From Exobacillus caeni (GTDB lineage Bacteria > Bacillota > Bacilli > Bacillales > Guptibacillaceae), in contig NZ_SWLG01000008.1 in NCBI RefSeq assembly GCF_005747095.1, positions 215,894-279,893 of the forward strand: a stretch of DNA of 64,000 nucleotides, read 5' to 3'. The notes under the pieces are model-generated. The model saw nothing but the letters and a program-made list of their open reading frames with translations, searched no databases and was not told the origin of the DNA. Every line of letters starts with the position of its first letter. Position 1 is the stretch's first letter. Shown one piece after another: positions 8,477 through 17,771 of this stretch. A program made the position numbers and the translations under genes.

Positions 8477-9432
8477 TCCACCTCTTTCTTCAGGTGTTCT
8501 TTGACTTCATCCCGAGTTGGAAGTGCTGTCATTGCACCTTTCGTTGATGCTGCCAGTGCACCAGAAACAGACGCGAATTTAACCATTTGGACAGCTTTCT
8601 CAAGAGATAGAGAACGAATATTTCCATCGTAGTTATTCAAGGAGAAAAGTATGCCTGAAACAAAGGCATCCCCTGCACCTGTAGTATCGACTGCTTTTAT
8701 CTTCATAGCAGGTACATGTTCAATTCCTTCGGAAGTGCTGACATAGCTTCCCTCCGCTCCAAACGTGACGAGGATGATCGGTATTTCATACGTTTTTAAT
8801 TTCTCAATTCCCTTCTCGATGTCTTTTTCTCCAGTGATAAATTCAAGTTCTTCTTCTGAAATCTTTAAAAGATCTGCCAGTCCTAACATAGATACAATCG
8901 TTTCCCGAGCCTGTTCCTTCGAGTTCCATAGCCCTAAGCGCAAATTAGGATCATAAGATATGAGCATCCCTTTTTCTTTTGCCACCTTTACCGCATGGTG
9001 GGTCGCCTCTTTCGCCGGGCTGGTGATCATCGAAATCGATCCAAAATGCAGTATTTTGTGATCATCAAAATCAGCTTCCTCTATCTCCTCTACCTTTAAA
9101 AATCGATCCGCACTGGGATCAATATAAAAATCAAAGCTTCGTTCTCCGTCTTCGGCGTTTGTTACGAAAACAACTCCTGTCCTAACATCCTCTGTCAAAA
9201 TCATTCGTTCCGTACGAACACCATATTGTTGTAACGTTTCTTTTAAAAATCGACCCAGAACATCATCCCCTACCTTTCCTACAAAGGTAGATTTCAATCC
9301 TAACCGGGCTATACCAACTGCTACATTGGCAGGTGCTCCACCAGGACTTTTTTGATACGTGATGTTTTCTTGATCAAGCGGAATAAAGTCAATGAGTGCT
9401 TCCCCTAATGCGATAACTCCATGCTTTTTCAT
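8473..9432 (-). CDS. scrK: Fructokinase (PfkB family)
   Basis: PfkB-fold sugar kinase, about 319 residues. It has the N-terminal GEALIDF and GGAPANVAVG motifs and the C-terminal catalytic signature DTTGAGDAFVSG with the base Asp. Its place between the sucrose PTS gene and scrB points to phosphorylation of the fructose released by ScrB. I chose the ATG at 9432, six nt after AGGTGG; a GTG three codons earlier lies inside that site. The stop overlaps scrB. Confidence 0.93.
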   Translation of the reverse strand: MKKHGVIALGEALIDFIPLDQENITYQKSPGGAPANVAVGIARLGLKSTFVGKVGDDVLGRFLKETLQQYGVRTERMILTEDVRTGVVFVTNAEDGERSFDFYIDPSADRFLKVEEIEEADFDDHKILHFGSISMITSPAKEATHHAVKVAKEKGMLISYDPNLRLGLWNSKEQARETIVSMLGLADLLKISEEELEFITGEKDIEKGIEKLKTYEIPIILVTFGAEGSYVSTSEGIEHVPAMKIKAVDTTGAGDAFVSGILFSLNNYDGNIRSLSLEKAVQMVKFASVSGALAASTKGAMTALPTRDEVKEHLKKEVE

Positions 9433-9486
9433 CTTTTCCACCTACTTAAGCTTTATTTAGTCTCTTTTATTTTAAAAAGTACCTTT

Positions 9487-9530
9487 AAAAAAAGAAAGGG
9501 GGCCAACACATCTAGTATGCCAGTTCCCCC
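9487..9530 (-). terminator. Intra-operon terminator-like hairpin between scrA and scrK
   Basis: On the minus strand GGGGGAAC pairs with GTTGGCCCCC, followed by TTTCTTTTTTT. It should reduce transcription of scrK-scrB relative to the transporter rather than end the operon. Confidence 0.65.
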
Positions 9531-9540
9531 ATAGCTTTGT

Positions 9541-10950
9541 TTAAGAAGCCTGTCTTGTTGCTCCGTCATTAGCCGTTTCCTTTTTTTCTTCTTTCCAGCC
9601 CAGCAGCAAGGCCGCAATGAATGCACCAGCTACTGCGATGATAAATCCTATGCCGTAGTTAATCGGATCCTGGGCGATCGCAAACATCGGAATACCAGTT
9701 AACCCGATACCATTCGCCATCACCTGTGAAGTTACTACATAGGCACCACCAAGCGCACCACCTATTGCCGCTCCAATAAACGGACGACGGTATCTTAAAT
9801 TAACACCGAAAATAGCGGGTTCCGTAATTCCAAGAAAAGCAGATACTGCAGCTGGAATCGCAATTTCTTTCGTCTTCTGGTTCTTTGTTTTGAAAAATAC
9901 TGCCAGTGCTGCTCCACCCTGTGCCACATTTGCCATGGCCCAGATCGGCAGCAAATAGTTTCCTCCGATTTTAGCCAATAGCTCCGCTTCGATCGCATGG
10001 AAGCTGTGATGGACTCCCGTCAACACAATCGTTGAATAAAGACCTCCAAAAATAAACCCTGCAATCGGACCAGCAATATCATAGACAAGATTCAATGCTG
10101 TAGTGATTCCATCACCAAGAATGCGGCCTAACGGGCCTACCACTAGTAGTGCAATAAAACCAGTAAAGATAACTGTCAGGAAAGGTGTTAAAAGTAAATC
10201 TACAACATTTGGAATCACTTTACGCAAAGCTCTTTCAAGTTTTGCCATAATATAAACTGTTAATAAGACCGGGATAACTGTTCCCTGATAGCCAAGCATC
10301 TCTACCCCAAAACCGAAAAAGTCCAGTGTAGAAGGCTGTGCATCAGCAAGCCCCCATGGGTTAAGCAGAGCCGGGTGAGTCATTATCCCTCCGATAACAG
10401 CACCAAGGTACGGGTTACCGCCAAATTCTTTTGCAGCACTATAACCGATTAAGATAGGCAAAATGATAAATGCTGCAGAAGAAAACATATCCAGCATGAC
10501 AAATAGTGTACTTTCTGGATCCATCCACTCGTAGGTACGCATCAGGCCAAGAAGTCCCATCAGCATACCAGAAGCAACAATAGCAGGAATGATCGGAACA
10601 AAGATATTCGATAACGTTCTTGCAAACCGCGCAAACGGATTCATTTTCTTTTTCGCTGCATCACCATGTGATACATTAGAAGATTTATCTTCTTCCATGG
10701 AGACCCCTACGAGAGGAGCAAATTCGGAATAAACTTTATTGACAGCGCCTGTACCAAAGATTATTTGAAATTGACCTGAACTGGAGAATGCTCCCTTTAC
10801 ACCTTCTATTTCTTCAATCGCTTCTTTATTGATTCGGCTTTCGTCTTCAATCACTAGACGAAGCCGGGTTGCACAATGTGTCGCGCTTATTACATTGTTT
10901 TTGCCGCCTAATAGAGTGACAAGTTGTTGTGCTACTTCATGAGTATCCAT
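9541..10950 (-). CDS. scrA: Sucrose-specific PTS permease, EIIBC
   Basis: Membrane sucrose permease/phosphotransferase. An N-terminal EIIB domain (about 1-85) carries the phosphorylatable cysteine in SATHCATRLRL (C26). An EIIC membrane domain follows (about 105-455, about ten helices, with the family stretch GVHHSFHAIEAE). There is no EIIA domain, so a glucose-type EIIA must be supplied in trans, as for SacP. Transcription is preceded by a RAT/terminator and a cre-controlled promoter. Downstream are scrK and scrB. Confidence 0.94.
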   Translation of the reverse strand: MDTHEVAQQLVTLLGGKNNVISATHCATRLRLVIEDESRINKEAIEEIEGVKGAFSSSGQFQIIFGTGAVNKVYSEFAPLVGVSMEEDKSSNVSHGDAAKKKMNPFARFARTLSNIFVPIIPAIVASGMLMGLLGLMRTYEWMDPESTLFVMLDMFSSAAFIILPILIGYSAAKEFGGNPYLGAVIGGIMTHPALLNPWGLADAQPSTLDFFGFGVEMLGYQGTVIPVLLTVYIMAKLERALRKVIPNVVDLLLTPFLTVIFTGFIALLVVGPLGRILGDGITTALNLVYDIAGPIAGFIFGGLYSTIVLTGVHHSFHAIEAELLAKIGGNYLLPIWAMANVAQGGAALAVFFKTKNQKTKEIAIPAAVSAFLGITEPAIFGVNLRYRRPFIGAAIGGALGGAYVVTSQVMANGIGLTGIPMFAIAQDPINYGIGFIIAVAGAFIAALLLGWKEEKKETANDGATRQAS

Positions 10951-11107
10951 ATTAGTTTCCTCCTCGATTTTGTTGATTGCAGGCTTTTTTTAAGTATTTT
11001 GAATGTTGAACTCGGATTAAAGAATCTTTCTTAGTGTTTCACGGTGTTTTATTAGTACCTCAGGACAATCAGTTATAACCTTTTTCAGATTCCAAACCCA
11101 GCCCAAC

Positions 11108-11191
11108 AAAAAAAGACCTAAAATATACAAAGTATACATAGGTATCTCAAGAGAGACGCATTACCTATGACGCCTTATACATTCTAGGTCT
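11108..11191 (-). terminator. Antitermination-controlled terminator of the sucrose operon leader
   Basis: On the minus strand, AAGACCTAGAATGTATA pairs with the later TATATTTTAGGTCTT around an inner CATAGGTA/TACCTATG stem, followed by seven T. Its 5' arm overlaps the RAT, so antiterminator binding and termination exclude each other. Confidence 0.9.
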
Positions 11192-11216
11192 TGCCTGCAT
11201 TACCAGTAACAATCCT
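11186..11216 (-). promoter_or_regulatory. RAT (ribonucleic antiterminator) of SacT/LicT type
   Basis: The minus strand reads GGATTGTTACTGG, then TAAT, then GCAGGCAAGACC, a close match to the RAT consensus bound by the CAT domain of BglG-family proteins. It overlaps the first arm of the terminator at 11108-11191. Confidence 0.93.
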
Positions 11217-11242
11217 GCAATATGAACTTTTTACTGTTTATT

Positions 11243-11271
11243 ATTCTACAATGTGAAAGCGCTATCGTCAA
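11243..11271 (-). promoter_or_regulatory. SigmaA promoter of scrAKB with an overlapping CcpA cre site
   Basis: The minus strand has TTGACG (11271-11266), a 17-nt spacer and TAGAAT (11248-11243). A cre sequence TGAAAGCGCTATCG at 11254-11267 (13 of 14 consensus positions) lies between and over these boxes. CcpA-mediated catabolite repression by promoter occlusion is the straightforward reading. Confidence 0.9.
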
Positions 11272-11292
11272 CTACTAAAGCATATTTTCTTC

Positions 11293-12120
11293 TTACTTTT
11301 GGATAAGCCTCTGGAGATGCAGCGAAATATAAGCGATTTCCGTTTCAGGTAAATCCACACTGTATTCTTCTTGTAAATACTTTGCAATTTCCTTTGATGT
11401 TTCAAACGCTCTTTCATATTTTATTTTTATTAATTCCATCATATCCACATCCATCGGTTCAAACTCGCTTCCCTGATCGATTCTATTTAAGGCAAACCGC
11501 AGATGAGTCATCAGTCTCTGATAATTGATACTGGATTCTTCGATCGTAAGATTCAACTTCATTTCAACTCGCTCGATAAATTCTCTTAAAATAGTTGCTC
11601 TTTCAAGTGATTCACTCATCGAGAGTCCGCCAAGTTTCGCTGTATGTATGTGAAGCGCAATATGGGCAACTTCATCAAGAGGAATTTCAACACCGATCTC
11701 CTTTTTAATCTCTTCTTTTGCCCACAATCCTATTTCATACTCTTTCTTATACAATAATTTTATTTCATTTGTTAACTTGTTTTGTATGGGAAAGCCCTGT
11801 TCCAGCCTTTCCAATGCAAAAGAAAGATGGTCTGTTAGGGCAATATGAATGTGATCATTTAACGGTGAGTTCAAATATCCCTCAGCATAACTAATGACTT
11901 TTTCTGCGAGCTCGATATGTTCTTCAGGCAGTGTTGCCAGCAGCTGCTGGAACTTTTCTGAAGAATTATCGTGTAACAGGAAGATCTTTTCAATGTTTTG
12001 TTTTTGGATGATGTCATTTTTCCGTTTTTGGAACGCGATGCCCTTTCCCATCACAATCTTTTCCTGGGGACCATCAATGACGACGACAGCATTATTATTT
12101 AAAATCTTGAAAATCCGCAT
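11293..12120 (-). CDS. sacT: BglG/SacT family transcriptional antiterminator
   Basis: Three-domain antiterminator of 275 residues: an RNA-binding CAT domain (about 1-55, starting MRIFKILNNNAVVV) and two PTS regulation domains. PRD1 spans about 65-170 and includes HIHIALTDH and HIALHIHTAK; PRD2 spans about 175-275 and includes HLRFALNRI and AYISLHLQRL. Phosphorylation of PRD histidines by HPr/EII couples its activity to sucrose and carbon status. It lies directly upstream of the RAT it most likely recognises. The start has GGAGGAA 8 nt upstream. Confidence 0.93.
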   Translation of the reverse strand: MRIFKILNNNAVVVIDGPQEKIVMGKGIAFQKRKNDIIQKQNIEKIFLLHDNSSEKFQQLLATLPEEHIELAEKVISYAEGYLNSPLNDHIHIALTDHLSFALERLEQGFPIQNKLTNEIKLLYKKEYEIGLWAKEEIKKEIGVEIPLDEVAHIALHIHTAKLGGLSMSESLERATILREFIERVEMKLNLTIEESSINYQRLMTHLRFALNRIDQGSEFEPMDVDMMELIKIKYERAFETSKEIAKYLQEEYSVDLPETEIAYISLHLQRLIQK

Positions 12121-12314
12121 ACTGTATCTTCCTCCGGTGAATTGCTATCTATCATCATACCTGAAAGAGCAACCACTAAACAAGCGTATGTTCTTTATTA
12201 CCTTTTAGCAGTTGCTTTCATTTAAGCTTTCTATATTTTTCACCTGGACACTGGCACTAATACCTATGTCATGAATATTTTAAAACAGAGTATAAGAAGA
12301 ATGGAGTGCCAACA

Positions 12315-13127
12315 ATGTCCATAATTGAAGGAAACCACTTTATATACACTGTCCGGCAAGGTGATACGCTTTATGATATAGCCAGACGACTGGGAAGCAA
12401 TGTAGAGATGATTACCCGGGCCAATGCATTATATCCCCCTTTTACGGATGTGGGATTAATTTTCCCGGGAGAAGTTCTTATCGTTCCATTGACAACAGCT
12501 TCGCCACAGCCTAATCGAGTCTATCAAATTGTTAGTCCAGGAGACACATTAACTCAATATGTCACCAGATATTCCACCAGTTTGGACTTACTCACGGGGA
12601 TCAATCCAGCAATACAGGACCCAAACTTGATCAATGTTAACTCTGTGGTACTGGTACCTGCTTTCATTTATGAAGTGGAACCGAATGATACTATTTTTAA
12701 GCTCTCAAGAAGATTCGGGCTATCGATGAATTCTATTATCGAAGCTAACAGGGGCCGAACTGGCTTCTCACCTGATTTGATTTATCAAGGATACCGACTG
12801 ATAATTCCTCTTCCAACTTCTAGAAACATTGTTGTTTTCCATCCAATGCCCGGCACAACGATTAGCAACAGGGAGTTCTTAGAAGGGTATGCCCGGGTGT
12901 TTGAAGGAGTTGCTCTTTATAGAGTGGTTGACGACAATGGCCAGGTAGTGGCAAAAGAAACGGCAATTCAAACAACGGCCGGTGCACCTTCATACGGATA
13001 TTTTGGGACACAGATCAGGTTTGACAGAACACCATCTACCCGTACCGGCGAACTTTGGGTTTATTCGCGCAGCCCTCGGGATGGAAGCATTCAAGATCTT
13101 GTTCAAATAAGAATTATGTTCTCATAA
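12315..13127 (+). CDS. LysM (three copies) plus Gmad2 domain protein, likely spore or cell-wall associated
   Basis: About 270 residues. Three LysM peptidoglycan-binding repeats are visible at about 10-57 (YTVRQGDTLYDIARRLG), 69-115 (YQIVSPGDTL) and 117-165 (YEVEPNDTIFKLSRRFG). They are followed by a C-terminal Gmad2 domain (about 172-268), an immunoglobulin-like fold known from sporulation and germination proteins. No signal peptide is visible, as in several coat or cortex proteins assembled in the mother cell. I chose the ATG at 12315, with GGAG 8 nt upstream; an in-frame GTG at 12306 overlaps that site. Confidence 0.82.
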   Translation: MSIIEGNHFIYTVRQGDTLYDIARRLGSNVEMITRANALYPPFTDVGLIFPGEVLIVPLTTASPQPNRVYQIVSPGDTLTQYVTRYSTSLDLLTGINPAIQDPNLINVNSVVLVPAFIYEVEPNDTIFKLSRRFGLSMNSIIEANRGRTGFSPDLIYQGYRLIIPLPTSRNIVVFHPMPGTTISNREFLEGYARVFEGVALYRVVDDNGQVVAKETAIQTTAGAPSYGYFGTQIRFDRTPSTRTGELWVYSRSPRDGSIQDLVQIRIMFS

Positions 13128-13175
13128 AAAAGGCTTTTTTCGCATATCTTGTTGCTTTACAAGCTTCAAATTTGA

Positions 13176-13290
13176 GATGAACTGCGACATAACGGATGGT
13201 TGCCCGCGGAAAGCGAACTGCCCGGAGTGGAAATCAATGCTGCATTTGAGCCACAGTATATCACTTTTGTGCATAGACAATAATCCTTTG
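13176..13290. repeat. Short copy of the 31-kb repeat element
   Basis: The left end GATGAACTGCGAC (13176-13188) is identical to the left end of the element at 30999. Inside, CGGAAAGCGAACTGCCCGG and GAAATCAATGCTGC are the reverse complement of stretches in the larger copy. The tail CTTTTGTGCATAGACAATAATC resembles the sequence after the larger copy. It looks like a deleted, noncoding member of a dispersed repeat family. Confidence 0.65.
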
Positions 13291-13385
13291 AAAAACAGCA
13301 AAAAAATTGCTTTCGTAATATACAAATTAGTGTAAGCTAATACTAAACCTGATAAGTAACCGACAAACCAGACAGGAGATTTTAC

Positions 13386-14327
13386 ATGGGCAATATAGAA
13401 AAAGTCGTCGATCGTTTGTCATGCTGGGAGGAACCGATCAGTTTTCAGACACCTGTAGAAAAAACAGCTGACATTGAAGCATACCTCGATTTCTATGGAT
13501 TTGATCTAAAGGATATCGATCTTCATTTTGGAAAGGTAGATATCAACGAAACCAAGATTATGGCACAAATTTATGTGCCGAGAAAAAGCAAAGGGAACAT
13601 TTTTCTTCTGCATGGATATCTTGACCATGTAGGAACATTAAAAAATGTCATCAAGAATTTAACCAAAAATCATTATACGGTGATTAGCTACGATCTTCAG
13701 GGCCATGGGCTTTCCGGAGGGGACTCAGCCTCAGTAGCCGATTTTTCTGACTATGTGAAAACGCTGGAAAAGTTAATAAGCATTGCAAAAAATGAAATGG
13801 CTGAACCCTTTTATATTATTGGCCATAGTACAGGCGGAGCGATTGCGATCAATTATGTATTAAAAAACCATGACCACCACTTCAAAAAAGTTTTGCTTAT
13901 TGCCCCCCTCGTAAGGTCGAACCACTGGAATTTAACAAAGCTCGGGTTTCATCTGATGGAGCCTATCCCATTCCTTGACGACATTCGAAGAAAATTTCGG
14001 GAAAACTCTTCCGATACGGCATACATTTCTTTTATGAAAAACGATCCTTTACAACCTGCTGCAATTCCTTTGCAATGGATCGATGCATTAATGAACTGGA
14101 ACAAAGAGATACAAACATACAGCCCTACAAACACATCGGCATGTGTCATCCAGGGGGATAAGGATAAAACGGTTGATTGGAAACATAATTTAGCGTTTAT
14201 CAATGAAAAGTTTACTCAGTTAGAAGAACACCATATAAAGAACGGCAGGCACGCACTGCTTAATGAAAAGAAAGAAATTCGAGAAAACGTTTATGCCAGG
14301 ATTCTTCGATTTTTAGAATCCAATTGA
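13386..14327 (+). CDS. Alpha/beta hydrolase (serine aminopeptidase S33 / monoacylglycerol lipase-like)
   Basis: A 313-residue alpha/beta hydrolase with oxyanion-hole motif LLHGYLDH (about 75-82), SYDLQGHGLSGG (about 101-112) and nucleophile elbow GHSTGG (S148). Probable acid and base are D258 or D260 (QGDKDKTVD) and H289 (NGRHALLNE). This pattern is that of PldB/S33-type lysophospholipases and monoglyceride lipases. There is no signal peptide, so it is cytoplasmic. AGGAGA precedes the ATG. It has its own terminator. Confidence 0.85.
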   Translation: MGNIEKVVDRLSCWEEPISFQTPVEKTADIEAYLDFYGFDLKDIDLHFGKVDINETKIMAQIYVPRKSKGNIFLLHGYLDHVGTLKNVIKNLTKNHYTVISYDLQGHGLSGGDSASVADFSDYVKTLEKLISIAKNEMAEPFYIIGHSTGGAIAINYVLKNHDHHFKKVLLIAPLVRSNHWNLTKLGFHLMEPIPFLDDIRRKFRENSSDTAYISFMKNDPLQPAAIPLQWIDALMNWNKEIQTYSPTNTSACVIQGDKDKTVDWKHNLAFINEKFTQLEEHHIKNGRHALLNEKKEIRENVYARILRFLESN

Positions 14328-14337
14328 GTTGCAAAAC

Positions 14338-14376
14338 AAACTGGCACCCAATTTATGGAGTGTTGCCAGTTTATTT
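14338..14376 (+). terminator. Terminator after the S33-type hydrolase gene
   Basis: AAACTGGCA pairs with TGCCAGTTT, followed by ATTTCG. The stem is 9 bp with a 17-nt loop. Confidence 0.65.
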
Positions 14377-14557
14377 CGTGGTGAAGATTATTGGAAAAAG
14401 TTCATGAAAAAAGTTGTCTGTCTTTGAAGTTTCTTCATTGTAGTAAGTCTTCTAGAATGAACTAAATACATAACATGCAGGGTCTTGTTTATTGACCATT
14501 ATCCTTTCAAATGTTAATAATTAGTTAACAGAAAATTTAGAAATAGGGTGAAGGTCG

Positions 14558-14710
14558 ATGACGGAAGAAGAAGTTAAACGGTACAATGAACTGCTAAAAC
14601 AATTTCAAACCTTTGTGAACCGGTCCCTTACTAAAAAAGAAATCGAATTTATAAAATGGATAGTGAAACGCAGCATGGAAGTAGAATATATAGAGCCCTC
14701 AAAGGAATGA
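14558..14710 (+). CDS. Small charged hypothetical protein (50 residues)
   Basis: The ATG at 14558 follows GGGTGAAGG, and the frame gives 50 residues ending in a TGA. The product is strongly charged and probably helical (MTEEEVKRYNELLKQF at the start, a KWIVKRSMEVEYI stretch near the end), with no transmembrane segment or cysteine. I do not recognise the family. Its clean start site and position in an otherwise empty gap support it as a real gene, but it is short. Confidence 0.5.
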   Translation: MTEEEVKRYNELLKQFQTFVNRSLTKKEIEFIKWIVKRSMEVEYIEPSKE

Positions 14711-14907
14711 AAGATTTTACTTCTATAACATCTTTTAATTGATTTTAAAGTCATTGTTTCTGTGTATTAGTTCTGTTTAGTCAACAATAGGAGGTATTGT
14801 AAAGACTTCTCTATCCTCCTTCTCCTTTTTATTCCTCGAACAGCTTCCTGGTTTTAAAATTCAAAATAAACAGGTATACTAATAAGTATAGAAAGGGAGT
14901 AATAAAA

Positions 14908-15366
14908 TTGAATGAAAAACAAATTGAAACAATCGCTGTTGCGCTGTACACGGTCAACAAGCATGCAAAAGTTGCCTCGAAAGAAAGCCAGCTTTATCTC
15001 CTGAAAAATAATGCCCTCAATAAACTGCTTAGAGAAGGAATCGCCAAGAAGATTGGAATCCACAAAGCCACTTCAGCAAAGTACTCCAAACAACAGCTGG
15101 AATTATTAATCCAGATAGGCCGTTTTACTTTTCATCAGAAACCAACCAAACATGACCTCAAGAATTTTCCGCACCTTGGGGAACGAGATGAAGGCATTCG
15201 AAATCCGAAAATCCATATGCCGTTAAAAAAAGCAAGACAAACCCTGGAACAATATGCAGGACGTGTGAAACAGCCAGAACTGAAAAAGAAAAAAGATGAC
15301 AGCAAACTGTCGCTCTGGGAAAGAAACAAAAAGGCACAGGAAAAGATCGGACTTGGCTCATGGTAA
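14908..15366 (+). CDS. ykyB: YkyB family protein
   Basis: A 152-residue basic protein resembling Bacillus YkyB along most of its length: the early ALYTVNKHAK, the LYLLKNNALNKLLREGIAKKIG block, the middle FTFHQKPTKHDLKNFPHLG and the RNPKIHMPLKKARQTLE block. The function is unknown; it is a conserved Bacillales cytoplasmic protein. The start is TTG at 14908 with AAGGGAG 9 nt upstream. A strong bidirectional terminator follows. Confidence 0.85.
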   Translation: MNEKQIETIAVALYTVNKHAKVASKESQLYLLKNNALNKLLREGIAKKIGIHKATSAKYSKQQLELLIQIGRFTFHQKPTKHDLKNFPHLGERDEGIRNPKIHMPLKKARQTLEQYAGRVKQPELKKKKDDSKLSLWERNKKAQEKIGLGSW

Positions 15367-15370
15367 TGTG

Positions 15371-15409
15371 AAAAAACCGGACAGAAAAATTTTTCTGTCC
15401 GGTTTTTTT
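15371..15409. terminator. Perfect bidirectional terminator
   Basis: AAAAAACCGGACAGAAAAA is followed at once by its exact complement and T-run. It serves both ykyB and the convergent MFS gene. Confidence 0.95.
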
Positions 15410-15422
15410 GCATTTTTTACAG

Positions 15423-16601
15423 TTATACCGCTGCCCCTGATTCTTTTCGCAAGCGGGAAAATTGTGTCGCTGCAAACCATACAGCAACAGCAAAGACAAT
15501 ACCCGCGAAGATAAATTCGATGCGGTTGCCGAATTGATAGAAGAATTCTCCTATCAGCGGTCCTGCCGCCATCCCTAGATAGCGAAAAAAGTTATAGACG
15601 CCTATTGCTGTCGCACGATTATGATGAAATTCCTCAGCAAGTATAGTCGTTTGAACCGGCAACGAAAGGCCGAGACAAAATCCGAACAAAGAGATGCTGA
15701 CAATGAGCGCAGGCAATGCAACAGGAGCGAGCAAGACGAATAAAAAAGTTGCGAACACATTGAGTGAAGCAGTAACCGTCAACAACTTATTGCCCTGAAA
15801 GTATTCCTGCACCCTTCCTCCTGTAAAACTGCCGATCACGACGAACAAGGACATCGGGAGAAACACCAGTCCGTTCTCACTCGCCGATAAACCATAGAAA
15901 CTTGTTAGTAGATCTGGCAAGAAGACCAGGAAGTTATAGAACGTAAAATATTGAATGAAACCTAACAATATAACAGCCGACCCTGACCGTTTTGATAAAA
16001 CATCGGAAAATTGTCGCATACTGAAGCGGGCTCTCAGGTCAGAATCCGGCTTCGTTTCAGGTAAATAGATAAAATTAGCTAGCCATAATAACAGTGCAGT
16101 GACAGCCAGTACCCAGAACACACTGTGAAAGCCGAAATGTTCTCCTACAAATCCGCCGATCACAGGTCCCACGACCGGCCCTAACGCCACAAGCATCTGA
16201 AAGGTTCCCATCGCCCTTCCACGTAATTTCCCTTCATATAAATCCCCGATCACACTCACTGCCACAACAGAACCGACAGCCATTCCACCTGCTTGCAACG
16301 CCCGGAACGCTAGCAGCAAATAAATCGAGGAAGAAAATGCTGCTCCAATAGATGCGACAACATAGATCAAGATCCCCGTTAATAATACTTTTCTCCTTCC
16401 CCGCCTATCTGTCATAGGACCATAGACGATTTGCATCAACGCCAGAACGAGAGTGAAAATCGAAATAGTCAGGTTTACCATAAACCCGGAAGTATGAAGC
16501 TGCTGTTCGACTTCCGGCAGCATCGGTGTATAAATCGTCTGTGTAAAAGGCCCGAAAAAGGCAGCGAACGAAACAAGATATACAATCCATCTTTTATTCA
16601 T
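15423..16601 (-). CDS. MFS transporter, DHA1 drug-efflux type
   Basis: A 392-residue, twelve-helix major facilitator. The loop 2-3 signature YGPMTDRRGRRKVLL (about 60-74) and the helix-5 antiporter motif C-like GPVVGPVIGGFVG (about 136-148) identify a drug:H+ antiporter of the DHA1/Bcr type. The substrate is unknown. It is a single gene sharing a bidirectional terminator with ykyB; the ATG at 16601 is the only good start. Confidence 0.88.
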   Translation of the reverse strand: MNKRWIVYLVSFAAFFGPFTQTIYTPMLPEVEQQLHTSGFMVNLTISIFTLVLALMQIVYGPMTDRRGRRKVLLTGILIYVVASIGAAFSSSIYLLLAFRALQAGGMAVGSVVAVSVIGDLYEGKLRGRAMGTFQMLVALGPVVGPVIGGFVGEHFGFHSVFWVLAVTALLLWLANFIYLPETKPDSDLRARFSMRQFSDVLSKRSGSAVILLGFIQYFTFYNFLVFLPDLLTSFYGLSASENGLVFLPMSLFVVIGSFTGGRVQEYFQGNKLLTVTASLNVFATFLFVLLAPVALPALIVSISLFGFCLGLSLPVQTTILAEEFHHNRATAIGVYNFFRYLGMAAGPLIGEFFYQFGNRIEFIFAGIVFAVAVWFAATQFSRLRKESGAAV

Positions 16602-16702
16602 AATTTAAAACCAGCTTTCTATCTTTCATTCTAAGATGTTCAAATTTTACCAAAAAAGGTTCCTGATTTCGAAAAATGTGTTTTCCACAGGTTTGCTATG
16701 CA

Positions 16703-16734
16703 ATAAAACGGCCACCTTCTCTACAAAGGTGACC
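16703..16734 (-). terminator. Terminator of the thiamin-precursor salvage operon
   Basis: On the minus strand GGTCACCTT pairs with GAAGGTGGCC, followed by GTTTTATT, just after thiY. Confidence 0.75.
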
Positions 16735-16748
16735 ACTATTTTCTGCAT

Positions 16749-17771
16749 CTATTCTTCTATATCAACGATCATATCATCCACTTCCGGTGAAGATTTGATC
16801 AGGCCGGCATCATACATCCAGTCCCGGACTTCTTCCCATGACGCTTTGCTTTGAGACCCGAACTCCGCTCCGTCCTCTTCCATTTTCGGAAGGAGAATAT
16901 CGATGCTCTCTTGTTCTACCTCTTCTACAAGCGGGAAGTTTGCTTCATCCTGGTTACTAAGTAGGATGTTCAATGCTTCATCAGGATTTGCCTTCATAAA
17001 TTGATAACCTTTTTCAGCTGCTCTCCAGAAAGCCTGAATCGCATCCTTATCTTTTTTCCATGTTTCATCCCCGGTCACGAGCACGATCTCATTGTAAGCG
17101 GGCACGCCATAGTCGACCGGGTTGAAATAGCGGGTATCGTAACCCTTATGTTTTAACACCGGTACTTCATGGTTAATGTATGCACCGATCACGGCATCCA
17201 CTTTTTCTGAAACGATCGATGAACCAAGTTCAAAACCAACATCGACCATGTCCACCTTGCTGAAATCTCCGCCGTCATTTTCGACCATCGTTTGAAGTAA
17301 AGCCTCGTTCAACGGGATACCCGGGTAACCTACCGTTTTCCCTTCTAAATCTTTTGGAGATTGAATCGGGCTGTCTTCCATAAAGACAACATGGTTTAAC
17401 GGTGAGCGAACGATCGACGCAACTGATTTAACAGGAACCTTTTCGTTTGCACGGGCGATGATCACATCCGGCTGATAGTACAATCCAAGCGTCACTTTTC
17501 CAGAAGCTGCAAGGTTCAACGGATCTGTCGGGTTGGCCGGGAACTGGATATCCACCTTTACTCCCTCATCTTCAAAGTACCCTTTCTCCTGTGCTACGTA
17601 TAAATAGCTGTGCACCGCGTTCGGATACCAATCGAGCATGATGCTCACTTCTTTAAGACCTTTATTGCCCGGGTCCCCATCTGTTCCGTTACTGCCTGCC
17701 GTTTCCGAATTTCCGCAAGCAGCTAACGCTAATAAAGCTAGAATAGTAATGAAAACTAAAAGTTTCTTCAC
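16749..17771 (-). CDS. thiY: ThiY: substrate-binding lipoprotein for formylaminopyrimidine (NMT1/THI5-like)
   Basis: A 340-residue ABC solute-binding protein with an N-terminal lipoprotein signal (basic KK, hydrophobic core, lipobox LAAC). The NMT1/THI5-like fold shows in VSIMLDWYPNAVHSYLYVAQEKGYF. Family members bind N-formyl-4-amino-5-aminomethyl-2-methylpyrimidine, a thiamin breakdown product, and the neighbours (ThiX, ThiZ, TenA, YlmB, TPP riboswitch) agree. The GTG start at 17771 overlaps the thiX stop (GTGA), with GGAGGAA upstream. Last gene of the operon. Confidence 0.93.
   Translation of the reverse strand: MKKLLVFITILALLALAACGNSETAGSNGTDGDPGNKGLKEVSIMLDWYPNAVHSYLYVAQEKGYFEDEGVKVDIQFPANPTDPLNLAASGKVTLGLYYQPDVIIARANEKVPVKSVASIVRSPLNHVVFMEDSPIQSPKDLEGKTVGYPGIPLNEALLQTMVENDGGDFSKVDMVDVGFELGSSIVSEKVDAVIGAYINHEVPVLKHKGYDTRYFNPVDYGVPAYNEIVLVTGDETWKKDKDAIQAFWRAAEKGYQFMKANPDEALNILLSNQDEANFPLVEEVEQESIDILLPKMEEDGAEFGSQSKASWEEVRDWMYDAGLIKSSPEVDDMIVDIEE

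Noticed and set aside
13122..13325. Minus-strand frame of 67 codons in the short repeat copy
   Set aside because: Overlaps repeat sequence shared with 31 kb and has no ribosome site.
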